From positions 1-64,000 of the forward strand of contig NZ_BMSF01000022.1 in the NCBI RefSeq assembly GCF_014649015.1: a stretch of DNA of 64,000 nucleotides. Reading direction: 5' to 3'. Source of the stretch: Streptomyces narbonensis. Lineage in GTDB: Bacteria; Actinomycetota; Actinomycetes; Streptomycetales; Streptomycetaceae. The translations under genes and the position numbers were made by a program. Of this stretch, positions 34,761-43,870 are shown one piece after another. Position 1 is the stretch's first letter, and each line of letters opens with the position of its first letter. Under the pieces are notes generated by a model. It ran no database searches. It was not told where the DNA came from and worked only from the letters and a program-made list of their open reading frames with translations.

Positions 34761-37700
34761 CGCCCTTCGGCGGCGGGCCGTAGCCGCCTCCGCCGGGGGT
34801 GCGCAGGACCAGGACGTCGCCGGGTCCCATCTCGGTGGTCGCAGCGCCACCGAGGTGTTCGACGCTGCCGTCGGCGCGTTCCACGAGGTTCTCGCCGAGG
34901 GCGCCGGGCTCGCCGCCCGCCATCCCGTACGGCGGGACCCTGCGGTGTCCGGTGAGGAGGGCCACCGTCATCGGCTCCAGGAAGCGGATGCGGCGCTCGA
35001 CGCCGTGGCCGCCGTGCCACCGGCCGCGCCCTCCGTCGTCCTCCCGTACGGCAAAGGAGTCGACCCGGACCGGATGACGCCATTCCAGGACCTCGGGGTC
35101 GGTGAGCCGGGAGTTGGTCATGTGGGTCTGGACGGCGTCGGCGCCGTCGAAGCCGTCCCCCGCGCCCGAGCCGCTGGCGACCGTCTCGTAGTACTGCACG
35201 CGCGTGTTGCCGAAGGTGACGTTGTTCATGGTGCCGGAGCCCTCGGCCTGGACGCCGAGGGCCGCGTAGAGCGCGCCCGTGACGGCCTGGGAGGTCTCGA
35301 CGTTCCCGGCGACGGTGGCGGCGGGGTGGACGGGCGCGAGCATCGAGCCGGGCGGGACGCGGATCTCCAGGGGTTCCAGGCAGCCGCTGTTGAGCGGGAT
35401 GTCCTCGTCGACGAGGGTGCGGAAGACGTACAGGACGGCGGCCATGACGACGGACGTCGGCGCGTTGGCGTTCCCGGGCAGTTGGGGCGAGGTGCCGGTG
35501 AAGTCGACGACTGCGGAGCGGCGTTCGCGGTCGACGCGGACGGCGACCTGGATGACCGCGCCGTCGTCGGTCTCGTAGCGGTACGCGCCGTCGTGGAGGC
35601 GCGCGACGATGCGGCGGACGGACTCCTCGGCGTTGGCGCGGACGTGCCGCATGTACGCCTGGACGACGTCGGCACCGAACTCCTCGACCGTCCGGCGCAG
35701 TTCCTCGATGCCCTTCTCGTTGGCGGCGATCTGGGCGCGCAGGTCGGCGATGTTCGTGTCGGGGTCGCGGGAGGGGTGGCGGGCGCCGGTGAGGAGGGCC
35801 CGGGTCTCGGTCTCGCGGAGCCGGCCGTCCCGGACGAGCAGCCAGTTGTCGAAGAGGACGCCCTCCTCCTCGACGGTGCGGCTGAAGGCGGGCATGGAGC
35901 CGGGGGTGATGCCGCCGATCTCGGCGTGGTGGCCGCGTGAGGCGACCAGGAAGCGGAGCTCCCGGCCGGTGTCGTCGAAGACGGGGGTCACGACGGTCAC
36001 GTCGGGCAGGTGGGTGCCGCCGTGGTACGGGTCGTTGATCGCGTACACGTCGCCGGGCCGCAGGTCGTCGGCGCGCCGGTGCAGGACCTCCTTGATGGAC
36101 TCGCCCATGGAGCCGAGGTGGACGGGGATGTGGGGCGCGTTGGCGATGAGGTTGCCCTCGGCGTCGAAGAGCGCGCAGGAGAAGTCGAGGCGTTCCTTGA
36201 TGTTGACCGAGTGAGCGGTGTTCTCCAGGCGCACGCCCATCTGTTCGGCGATGGCCATGAAGAGGTTGTTGAAGACCTCCAGGAGGACCGGGTCGACGTC
36301 CGTCCCCGCGGCCACGCGCGCGGGGCGCGGGGTGACGCGGCGCAGGAGGAGGTGTCCGCCGTCGGTCGCGGTGGCCCGCCAACCGGTGTCGACGACGGTC
36401 GTGGCGTCGGCCTCGACGAGGAGCGCGGGGCCGTCGACGGTGTCGCCGGGGCGGAGGTCCTCGCGCCGGTGGAGCGGGGTGTCGTGGGGTGTGCCGCCGC
36501 TGTGCGTCCGGACGGTGGTCCGCGGGGTGAGGGGGTCCGTCCGGGCGCCGGTGTCGACGAGGACGGGGCCGTGGGGTCCGGCTCGTCCGACGGCCTCGAC
36601 GGAGACCGCCTCCACGACGAGCGGCTTGTCCATGGTGAACGCGTACCGCGTCCGGTGGACGGCTGTGAACGCGGTTCTCATCGCTTCGGCGGGGGCGAGG
36701 TCGACGGGGAGGCTCGCGTCCGTCCCCGCGTACCGCAGGAGCACGCGCGCGTGGGTGGTGATCGCTCTGTCCGGCAGGCCGTCGGCGCGCAGCTCCTCGC
36801 GGGTCCGCTCGGCGAGTTCGGCGCAGAGGGCCGTCACGCGCTCGTGGGTGCCGGGGGCGTCGAGTTCGGCCTCGACGGACCGCTCCCGCATGGCGGTGGC
36901 GTCGGCGAGCCCGATCCCGTACGCGGAGAGCACCCCGGCCAGCGGGGGTACGAGGACGGTGTCGACGCCCAGGGCGTCGGCGACGGCGCAGGCGTGCTGG
37001 CCGCCGGCCCCGCCGAAGCTGGTGAGGGCGTACCGGGTGACGTCGTGGCCTCGCTGGACGGAGATCTTCTTGACGGCGTTGGCCATGTTGAGGACGGCGA
37101 TCTCCAGGAAGCCCGCCGCGACCTCCTCCGGGGTCCGGCCGCCGCCGGTCTTCTCGGCGAGGGCCGTGAACCGCTCCCGTACGACCTCGGCGTCGAGGGG
37201 CAGGTCGCCGGTCTCGCCGAACACGGCGGGGAAGTGGTCGGGCTGGACGCGGCCGAGCATGACGTTGGCGTCGGTGACGGTGAGCGGGCCGCCGCGGCGG
37301 TAGCAGGCGGGGCCGGGCACGGCGCCCGCCGAGTCGGGGCCCACGCGGTAGCGGCGGCCGTCGTAGTGGAGGACGGAGCCGCCGCCCGCCGCGACAGTGT
37401 GGATGCTCATCATGGGGGCCCGCATCCGCACCCCGGCGACCTGTGTGCCGAGTTCACGCTCGAAGGCGCCCGCGTAGTGCGACACGTCCGTGGAGGTGCC
37501 GCCCATGTCGAAGCCGATGACCCGCTCGTGTCCCGCCTGGGCCGAGGTGCGGGCCATGCCGACGACTCCGCCCGCCGGGCCGGACAGGACGGCGTCCTTG
37601 CCGCGGAAGTGGGCGGCCTCGCGCAGCCCGCCGTTGGACTGCATGAACATGAGGCGGATTCCGGCGAGTTCGCGGGCGACCTCGTCGACGTACCGGCGAA

Positions 37701-38355
37701 GGATGGGCGAGAGATAGGCGTCGACGACGGTGGTATCGCCGCGCGGGATCAGCTTGATGAGCGGGCTCACCTCGTGCGAGCAGCTGACCTGGGTGAAGCC
37801 GGCGGCCCTGGCGGCGTCGGCGATCCGGGTCTCGTGGGCGGGATGACGGTAGCCGTGCAGCAGGACGACGGCGACGGAGCGGAGGCCGTCCCGGTGGGCG
37901 GCGGCGAGCGCCTCGGTGACGGCGGCCTCGTCCACGGGGCGGACGACGTGGCCGTGGGCGTCGACGCGCTCCGGGACCTCGGCCACGCGCGCGTACACCG
38001 CCTCGGGCAGCACGATGTGCCGGTCGAAGAGCCGCGGGCGGTTCTGGTAGGCGATCCGCAGGGCGTCGCGGAAGCCCTCGGTGACGAGGAGGAGGGTCGG
38101 TTCGCCGCGCCGCTCCAGGAGGGCGTTGGTCGCGACGGTGGTGCCCATCTTGACGACGGCGATCCGGTCGGCGGGGACGGGCTCGCCGGGTTCCAGGCCG
38201 AGGAGCGCGCGGATCCCGGCGACGGCGGCGTCCTGGTGCCGTAGGGGGTCGTGCGAGAGCAGCTTGCGGGTGACGAGCCGTCCGTCGGGCCGCCGTCCGA
38301 CGACGTCGGTGAATGTGCCGCCCCGGTCGATCCAGAACTCCCAGCGCCCGTTCAT
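34744..38355 (-). CDS. Hydantoinase/5-oxoprolinase, fused HyuA-HyuB type
   Basis: A 1203-aa enzyme of the ATP-dependent oxoprolinase (OPLAH) type. The HyuA half begins with FWIDRGGTFTDVVGRRPDG and contains GFDMGGTSTDVSHY, the actin-like ATP site; the HyuB half begins near residue 690 (LLEVFNNLFMAIAEQMGVRL) and ends GGGGYGPPPKG. The full length matches eukaryotic-type 5-oxoprolinases. Hydantoin or N-methylhydantoin rings are alternative substrates. ATG 38355 overlaps the stop of the upstream broken gene (ATGA). It is convergent with pxpC with a 17-bp overlap, so two different ring-opening systems lie end to end. Confidence 0.9.
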   Translation of the reverse strand: MNGRWEFWIDRGGTFTDVVGRRPDGRLVTRKLLSHDPLRHQDAAVAGIRALLGLEPGEPVPADRIAVVKMGTTVATNALLERRGEPTLLLVTEGFRDALRIAYQNRPRLFDRHIVLPEAVYARVAEVPERVDAHGHVVRPVDEAAVTEALAAAHRDGLRSVAVVLLHGYRHPAHETRIADAARAAGFTQVSCSHEVSPLIKLIPRGDTTVVDAYLSPILRRYVDEVARELAGIRLMFMQSNGGLREAAHFRGKDAVLSGPAGGVVGMARTSAQAGHERVIGFDMGGTSTDVSHYAGAFERELGTQVAGVRMRAPMMSIHTVAAGGGSVLHYDGRRYRVGPDSAGAVPGPACYRRGGPLTVTDANVMLGRVQPDHFPAVFGETGDLPLDAEVVRERFTALAEKTGGGRTPEEVAAGFLEIAVLNMANAVKKISVQRGHDVTRYALTSFGGAGGQHACAVADALGVDTVLVPPLAGVLSAYGIGLADATAMRERSVEAELDAPGTHERVTALCAELAERTREELRADGLPDRAITTHARVLLRYAGTDASLPVDLAPAEAMRTAFTAVHRTRYAFTMDKPLVVEAVSVEAVGRAGPHGPVLVDTGARTDPLTPRTTVRTHSGGTPHDTPLHRREDLRPGDTVDGPALLVEADATTVVDTGWRATATDGGHLLLRRVTPRPARVAAGTDVDPVLLEVFNNLFMAIAEQMGVRLENTAHSVNIKERLDFSCALFDAEGNLIANAPHIPVHLGSMGESIKEVLHRRADDLRPGDVYAINDPYHGGTHLPDVTVVTPVFDDTGRELRFLVASRGHHAEIGGITPGSMPAFSRTVEEEGVLFDNWLLVRDGRLRETETRALLTGARHPSRDPDTNIADLRAQIAANEKGIEELRRTVEEFGADVVQAYMRHVRANAEESVRRIVARLHDGAYRYETDDGAVIQVAVRVDRERRSAVVDFTGTSPQLPGNANAPTSVVMAAVLYVFRTLVDEDIPLNSGCLEPLEIRVPPGSMLAPVHPAATVAGNVETSQAVTGALYAALGVQAEGSGTMNNVTFGNTRVQYYETVASGSGAGDGFDGADAVQTHMTNSRLTDPEVLEWRHPVRVDSFAVREDDGGRGRWHGGHGVERRIRFLEPMTVALLTGHRRVPPYGMAGGEPGALGENLVERADGSVEHLGGAATTEMGPGDVLVLRTPGGGGYGPPPKGVSAPG

Positions 38356-39073
38356 CTCCCCATTGTGGCCGTGAGGGCGGCGGCGAGGGCGGCGTCCGCG
38401 CGCGCGTCGACGGGTTCGGTGCCGGTGCCGTCGGCCCAGTGGCGGAGCTCGGCTCCGGCGAGCCGACGAGGAGCTCGCCGCCGGGTGCGAGTTCGCGGCG
38501 CAGGCCGGCGTCGCGCAGGCCGGGGCGGAAGCGGACGGTGTCCACGCCGCGTCCCCAGAGCCGGATGCGGCCGATGCCGTGGGCCTCCAGGTCGCGTACG
38601 GCGGCGGACGAGGGGGCGAGGGTGCGGTCGGCGGCGCCGTGCACGGCGCGGAGCCGGCGCCATGCGGCGCCCTCACCGGTGCCCACGTACGTACGGGCGT
38701 ATCCGGCGAGGTCGGTCTGGTAGACGGCGACGGCGGGGATGCCGAGCCGGGCGGCGGCCGTCATTCCGCGCACTCCGAGGACGAAGGGTCCCGCGAGGTG
38801 GACGAGGTCGGCGCGGTGCGCGGCGAGGGCGGCGGCGACCCGGCGGCTGGGCAGGGCGACCCGGACCTGGGGGTAGCCGGGCAGGGGCAGGGAGGGCACC
38901 CGGACGACGGCGCAGGGGGCGTCGGCGTCCGCCGCCGCCGGGTCGGCGACGGCGGGGGCGACGACGAGCGGGGTGTGGCCCCGGCGGACGAGGTGGCGCG
39001 CGGTCTGGAGGGCGCAGTGCGCCACACCGTTGACATCGGGAGGGAAGGATTCGGTGACGATGACGACACGCAT
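38352..39073 (-). pseudogene. Truncated GT4 glycosyltransferase, out-of-frame internal deletion
   Basis: From ATG 39073 the first about 200 codons encode the N-terminal Rossmann domain of a GT-B/GT4 glycosyltransferase (MRVVIVTESFPPDVNGVAHC, LVHLAGPFVLG, VYQTDLAGYARTY, RLWGRGVDTVRFRP), close to Streptomyces mannosyltransferases of the PimB/MgtA type. At GGELLVG, where the second domain (normally YVGRL...) should start, homology stops and the frame runs on into oxoprolinase DNA. A second frame from about 38460 encodes LRHWADGTGTEPVDARADAA... and ends in TGA overlapping the oxoprolinase ATG. The simplest reading is an out-of-frame deletion of about 170 codons near 38460-38480. The nucleotide-sugar site is missing, so it should be inactive. 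Confidence 0.7.
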
Positions 39074-39337
39074 AGGGGTGTTGTCGTCCCGCTTGGCGTG
39101 TACCCGCCGACGTCGATCTGGACGGTGGGGGAACGTCCCATGAGCGTTTCGCCGTGGCGGGCGGATGGTCCGTCGGGCGTCCGGTCACCGGACGCCCGGG
39201 GCGGGGCCACGATCGGCGGGATCTCCGCCGCAGGCCGCGCCGCCCCGGGGTCCGGGCGACGGGGTGGGAAGGGCCGGACCGGGAGCAGACCTGGGGAGGG
39301 GTCAGGCCTGGGACGGGAACGGGACCGGGGACCGGTG

Positions 39338-40753
39338 TCAGACCTGGAGATCAGGTCCTATCCGGTTGCGCACCGCCGTCTGGACCTCGGCCTCCTCGGC
39401 CGGGTCGGCGGCGAGGCGGCGGAGCCGCTCGGCGACCCGCACGTCGGCGGTCTCGGCATGCTGGGCGGCCACCTCGCGGGTGGTCTCCTCGCAGTCCCAG
39501 AGGCATTCGACGGCGAAGCCGGTCGCGAAGGTGGGGTCGGTGGCGGCGAGGGCCTTGGCCACTCGGCCGCGCAGCTGGGAGGAGGACGTCTCGCGGTAGA
39601 CGTGGCGCAGCACGGGTGCGGCGACCGCGATGTCGAGGCGTCCCGCTCCGTCGACGAGGACGGCCAGCTCGGGAGCGTCCGGTCCGGCGGCGCGGATGGT
39701 GCCGCGCAGCGCTCCGAGGACGAGGCCGGCGTCCTGCGCCGTGCCGCGGCAGGCGAGGACCTCGGCGGCGGCGGTGCCGAGCTCGTCGGTGCGCCGGACC
39801 CACGCGCGGGCGCGGGCGACCGCGTCCTCGCCGCACATGCGCCGGTAGGCGGCGACGGCGGCCTCGGCGACCGGGCCGGAGCCTCCGTCGACGGCGGCCT
39901 CCACGAGGTCGAGGACCGCGGGGTCCCGCGATTCGGCGAGGTGGTGGAGTGCGGCGCCGCGCGCTCCCGTGGAGCCGTCGCGGGCGGCGGCCAGGAGTTC
40001 GGGGCGGTCCTCGGGACCGGCCACGGCGGTGAGGCAGCGGGCGGCGGGGCCGTAGAGCACGGCACCTCGCTCGTACCCCTCCTGCGCCCAGTCGAGGACG
40101 GCCCGCACGCTCCAGCCGGGCCGGGGGCCCGCGGGGCGCATCTGGCGCTGCCAGCGGTCGAAGGACCCCTGCTCCTGGGCGGCCCTGACCCGGGCGCCCA
40201 CGGCGTCCCGCTGGTCCTCGGCCCACAGTCGCCAGGGGCGGGGCTCGAAGGCGTCGCGCACGACGCCCGCCAGCTCGGCGTCGCCGGCCGGGTCGGCCGG
40301 GAAGCGGGCGAGGACGGGCAGGGCGAGCCCGCGGAGCCCGGCGTCGTCGTCACGCAGGGCCAGCTCGTCCAGGGCCCAGGCCCAGTTCGTGCCGGTCGCC
40401 GCGTAGCGCCGGAGCAGGAGCAGGGCGTCCTGGCGGCCGTAGGAGGCGAGGTGCCCCAGGACGGCGAGCGCGAGCCCGGTCCTGGACTCCTCGGGGTCGA
40501 GGTGGTCCTCGGCACCGAAGAGGTGCGCCTCGATCTCTTCGAGACCGCCGTGGAGGTCCAGGTAGAGACGGGCGTAGTAGAGGGAGCGGTTCTCGACCTG
40601 CCAGTCGTGGCGGGGGTCGGCGAGAACGCAGTGGTTGAGAGCCGCGAGGGCCTCGGCCCGTGGCGCGGCGAGCGCGTGCAGGGTGCCGTCGCCGCGGCCC
40701 CTCTGCAGCAGACCGAGCAGGGTGCCACTCGGCGCTATGACTGGATCGAACAT
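39338..40753 (-). CDS. HEAT-repeat protein
   Basis: A 471-aa soluble protein made of alpha-helical HEAT-like repeats: VLGHLASYGRQDALLLLRRY, ALHHLAESRDPAVLDLVEAA and AEAAVAAYRRMCGEDAV are clear helix pairs. HEAT repeats bind proteins or DNA; nothing indicates the partner. It begins at ATG 40753. On the same strand, the ankyrin-repeat gene lies 255 bp upstream, so two repeat-scaffold proteins sit together. The 264 bp after it, up to the broken glycosyltransferase, contain no recognisable gene. Confidence 0.85.
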   Translation of the reverse strand: MFDPVIAPSGTLLGLLQRGRGDGTLHALAAPRAEALAALNHCVLADPRHDWQVENRSLYYARLYLDLHGGLEEIEAHLFGAEDHLDPEESRTGLALAVLGHLASYGRQDALLLLRRYAATGTNWAWALDELALRDDDAGLRGLALPVLARFPADPAGDAELAGVVRDAFEPRPWRLWAEDQRDAVGARVRAAQEQGSFDRWQRQMRPAGPRPGWSVRAVLDWAQEGYERGAVLYGPAARCLTAVAGPEDRPELLAAARDGSTGARGAALHHLAESRDPAVLDLVEAAVDGGSGPVAEAAVAAYRRMCGEDAVARARAWVRRTDELGTAAAEVLACRGTAQDAGLVLGALRGTIRAAGPDAPELAVLVDGAGRLDIAVAAPVLRHVYRETSSSQLRGRVAKALAATDPTFATGFAVECLWDCEETTREVAAQHAETADVRVAERLRRLAADPAEEAEVQTAVRNRIGPDLQV

Positions 40754-41007
40754 GGAAGACGCCTCACATCAAGCTGTCGACACGACCGGGGAAGACCGGG
40801 ATGACCCGGGTCAGGCGATACATCTCTGTACGCCTAGGCCGTGCGGCAGCATGTCGGGCCGCTCGTCGTCCTGCGCTTGCCAGTGACCATCTTCCTCTGC
40901 CTCTCGTCGGTGGCCCGGTCTGCCGGGCTCGACGTCATGATGACCCACCCATTTCGCCACCGCGACCACATTTACGACGCTGCTCTCACCTGGGGTTCAG
41001 TACCCGT

Positions 41008-41400
41008 TCACCGGGTTCCGAAGAGCTCCAGCAGGTCAGCCTTGCCGAACATGCGTGCGGTGTCCACGGCGGACGGAGTCCCGGACTCCGGATTTGCGCC
41101 GCCGGCGAGCAGCGCGCGGATGACGGCGCCCTCGCCCTTGAAGACGGCACCCGCGAGCGGGGTCTGGCCGCGGTCGTTGGCGCGGTCGGCGTCGGCGCCG
41201 CGCTCCAGGAGGGCCGAGACCGCGGCGGCGTGGCCGTGGTAGGCGGCGAGCATGACGAGGGAGTCGCCCTTGTCGTTGGTGAGGTTCGCGGGGACGCCCG
41301 CGTCGACGTAGGCGGCAAGGGCCTCGGCGTCCCCCGTGCGCGCGAGGTCGAAGACCTTGGACGCCAGCTCGATGACCTCGGGGTCCGGAGTCTCGCTCAT
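41008..41400 (-). CDS. Ankyrin-repeat protein
   Basis: A 130-aa protein with about three ankyrin repeats (KGDSLVMLAAYHGHAAAVSA, RGQTPLAGAVFKGEGAVIRA, then a degenerate cap). No signal peptide or enzyme domain. In many bacteria such small ankyrin proteins protect or escort a partner enzyme such as a catalase, but no such enzyme lies nearby. ATG 41400 was preferred over the upstream frame; a purine-rich GAGAGAGG lies about 12 bases before it. Confidence 0.88.
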   Translation of the reverse strand: MSETPDPEVIELASKVFDLARTGDAEALAAYVDAGVPANLTNDKGDSLVMLAAYHGHAAAVSALLERGADADRANDRGQTPLAGAVFKGEGAVIRALLAGGANPESGTPSAVDTARMFGKADLLELFGTR

Positions 41401-41709
41401 CGGGTGGAACCGCCTCTCTCTCCTGCAGTGCTGACCTGCGCACGGCAAGCGCGGCCGTACGAGTGAATCGACAGGGTACTGCCCGTCGGTCGACATGACC
41501 GCGCCCCGCCGAGGCAAAGATCACCGCGATCCACCCTTGACCGGTCCCTAGCGCACCACCGGGTTTTCGCCACCCGGCGAGGCATCCGCCTTGCGCCGGT
41601 GCAGTGAAATCAGGCGAATTTCACTCTAATGCACCTTTAGTCACATAGATACTTGCTGTGAACCTGGAAGGACTCATGGTGACTGTCCCCTCAACCAGGA
41701 GAACACCAA
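41401..41709. promoter_or_regulatory. Divergent promoter region with nested inverted repeats
   Basis: The 309-bp gap separates the ankyrin gene from the small membrane protein gene. At 41599-41636, GGTGCA...TGCACC encloses GTGAAAT...ATTTCAC, two nested perfect dyads (6 and 7 bp), AT-rich for this genome. A -10-like TAGATA lies at 41646-41651, just behind. Repressor binding at the dyads would cover the promoter of the two rightward genes. Confidence 0.55.
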
Positions 41710-41904
41710 ATGATCCTGTCCATCTCAGGCGTGGTCCTGCTCGGCATCATCTGCTTCCTGTTCTTCAAGAAGGACGGGATGAAGGCCTCGCACGCCCTCG
41801 TCAGCGCGCTGTTCGGCTTCTACCTCGCGGGCACCGCCATCGCCCCGAGCATCACGGCGGGCGGGCAGAGCCTCGCCGGCCTCCTGGGCGGAATCAAGTT
41901 CTGA
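41710..41904 (+). CDS. 64-aa membrane peptide
   Basis: A small protein with two hydrophobic segments, about residues 3-20 (LSISGVVLLGIICFLFF) and 30-60 (ALVSALFGFYLAGTAIAP). AGGAGA precedes the ATG at ideal spacing. Similar two-segment peptides accompany FtsK-like genes in Streptomyces plasmids and chromosomes; from memory they resemble the small Spd/Tra proteins, but this is not certain. The FtsK-like gene follows after 66 bp, probably in one operon. Confidence 0.8.
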   Translation: MILSISGVVLLGIICFLFFKKDGMKASHALVSALFGFYLAGTAIAPSITAGGQSLAGLLGGIKF

Positions 41905-41970
41905 CGCCCCGAGGGGGCGCCCCGACCCTGCCCCCTCCACCAGCCCCTTCCACGAAACCAGGAGTACGAC

Positions 41971-43788
41971 GTGGCCCGGCGACCACTCCCCCGCATTCTG
42001 AGCAGCGGCAGCGCGCAGATCGCTCGTAGCCGAGAGATCGCGCGCACGGCCGCCGACAGCGCCACCGATGTGCTCCAGCCGCTGATCACGGTCTCCCGTG
42101 GTCTGCGGAAGCTGGCCGCGACCGCGCGCGCCAAGTGGGCCGCGACCCCCAAGGAACGGCGCGGTCCCACGCTGCTCCTGGTCGCGGCCTGCGTCCTCGT
42201 CGTCGCCCTCGTGCCGTACGGGCCGCTGCTCGCGCTCGTCACGCTCATGGGCGCCGCCGCGTGGAAGGGGCGCGAACGCCCGGTCGTCAAGACCGGGCCC
42301 GACGACGCGGAGATCGCCCGGCTCAAGGGCCTGTACGAGGCCCTCGTGCCGTACTTCTCCGTCCCCGACGACCCCTCCCCGCTCTTCGCCCACGGCGGTG
42401 ACTGGAGCGGCGCCTTCGGGGAGTTCACGTTCGACGAGGACGGACGGCCGACCCGGCTGAGCATCGCGTACCCCCCGTACTTCACCGACGGCGAACCGGC
42501 CGCGCGCGCCCGCGTCGAGCAGCTGCTGCACGCCAAGTCGGGCCGCGGCCGCGAGTACCACTTCGACTGGGACCAGGAGGGCAACCGGCTCGTCATGAGC
42601 GTGCTGCCCGCCCTGCCCACCACCATCGCCGCCCAGCGCTTCGTCACCGTCCCGGGCGAGACCGTGCTCGGCTTCACCGACGGGGACGCCGTGCAGCGGA
42701 CCGTGCCCGTGGTCGCGACGGACGGCACGGAGGACGCCCCCGCCGTGGTCTGGCGCACCGGCCCCCGCTCCGCCGAACCGCACCTGCTGGCCGTGGGCCA
42801 GCCGGGCAGCGGCACGACCTCCCTGCTGCGCTCGATCGCGCTCCAGGCGCTCCCTCACGGAGACGTCCTGATCGTCGAGGGCGGCGGCACCGGCGAGTAC
42901 GCCTGCCTGACCGGCCGCGACGGGGTCCTCGCCGTCGAGTGCGGGCTCTCCGGCGCTCTGGCCAGCCTGGAGTGGGCGGCGCACGAGACGGAGCGGCGGC
43001 TGATCGCCGCCAACCGCGCCCGGCAGGCGGGGCACCCCGCGCCGGAGGACACCCGGCGGCCGCTGTGGATCCTCGTCGACCGGCCTGGCGTCCTCGGCCA
43101 CTTGGCCGCCGCCGACGGCCGCCCCGACCCGCAGGAGCTGCTCCAGGTGCCGCTGCGACACGGCCGGGCGGCGCAGGTCACGGTGGTGGTCGCCGAGCAG
43201 TTCGACAGCACGGACACGCTGAGCGAGACGGTACGGAGCCACACCCGGGCGCGGATCGTGCTCGGTCCCGCCACCGCCGAGCAGATCGCGTCCGTCCTCG
43301 GTTCCGCGCCGCACACCACGCCGACGCCCCAGGTGCCGCCGGGCCGCGGCTACGCCCGCCTCGGCACGGGACCGGTCATGCGGCTCCAGGTGCCGGCGAC
43401 GCCCGACCCGTACGACGACGCGACGAGCGAGGCGCACCGCCAGGCGGTCCTCGCGCTCCTGCCGGAACGCCGCACGGCGGCGGACGCGGTGGCCGTCGAG
43501 ACGGCCGGATCCGAAGCGGCGGGCGTCGGCACGGAGGGCTTCGAGTCGGCGGCGTTCGACACGGCGGCACTCACGAAGGTGTCGGTCGAGACGGTCCCGG
43601 TCTCGACCCCCGACCCGGCGCCCGCCACCGCCCTCGCTCCCGCCCCGGCGCCCGCCACCGCCCTCGCTCCCGCCCCGGCGCCCACGACCGCCCCCGCCCC
43701 GCCCCGTCACGAGCCCGACGTCGCCCCCGTCGCCCGCTACGAGGGGGAGCCGGCCCCGCGCCACTCCCCGGTCCCCGCCGAGGGCTGA
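41971..43788 (+). CDS. FtsK/SpoIIIE-like membrane protein with degenerate Walker A
   Basis: A 605-aa protein with a membrane segment near residues 66-95 (TLLLVAACVLVVALVPYGPLLALVTLMG) and an FtsK-like ATPase domain at about 260-460. The Walker A position reads GQPGSGTTS (276-284), with Thr282 where the essential lysine should be. The Walker B-like strand is LWILVDRPG. ATP hydrolysis is therefore doubtful. The C-terminal 100 residues are Ala/Pro-rich repeats. GTG 41971 follows CCAGGAG. It may be a domesticated relative of conjugation/translocation ATPases, acting with the preceding membrane peptide. Confidence 0.75.
   Translation: MARRPLPRILSSGSAQIARSREIARTAADSATDVLQPLITVSRGLRKLAATARAKWAATPKERRGPTLLLVAACVLVVALVPYGPLLALVTLMGAAAWKGRERPVVKTGPDDAEIARLKGLYEALVPYFSVPDDPSPLFAHGGDWSGAFGEFTFDEDGRPTRLSIAYPPYFTDGEPAARARVEQLLHAKSGRGREYHFDWDQEGNRLVMSVLPALPTTIAAQRFVTVPGETVLGFTDGDAVQRTVPVVATDGTEDAPAVVWRTGPRSAEPHLLAVGQPGSGTTSLLRSIALQALPHGDVLIVEGGGTGEYACLTGRDGVLAVECGLSGALASLEWAAHETERRLIAANRARQAGHPAPEDTRRPLWILVDRPGVLGHLAAADGRPDPQELLQVPLRHGRAAQVTVVVAEQFDSTDTLSETVRSHTRARIVLGPATAEQIASVLGSAPHTTPTPQVPPGRGYARLGTGPVMRLQVPATPDPYDDATSEAHRQAVLALLPERRTAADAVAVETAGSEAAGVGTEGFESAAFDTAALTKVSVETVPVSTPDPAPATALAPAPAPATALAPAPAPTTAPAPPRHEPDVAPVARYEGEPAPRHSPVPAEG
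43621..43680. repeat. Two 30-bp tandem repeats in the Ala/Pro tail
   Basis: The unit CCCGCCACCGCCCTCGCTCC plus CGCCCCGGCG occurs twice in direct succession and encodes PATALAPAPA twice, in frame within the FtsK-like gene. Confidence 0.9.
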
Positions 43789-43798
43789 GCGCACCGCC

Positions 43799-43853
43799 GA
43801 CAGGCCGAGAGGCCGGTGCGGACCCGGGGTCCGTACCGGCCTCTCGGCCTGTC
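43799..43853. terminator. Strong bidirectional terminator
   Basis: A perfect 19-bp stem, GACAGGCCGAGAGGCCGGT pairing with ACCGGCCTCTCGGCCTGTC, with a 17-nt loop that can itself fold (GGACCCGGGGTCC). It lies between the stops of the FtsK-like gene (43788) and the convergent yczR gene (43871). Confidence 0.9.
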
Positions 43854-43870
43854 CTCTGCTCTCCTGGGCC

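Noticed and set aside
36010..38244. A 744-codon open frame on the plus strand
   Set aside because: Antisense shadow of the hydantoinase/oxoprolinase; composition typical of a non-coding frame.
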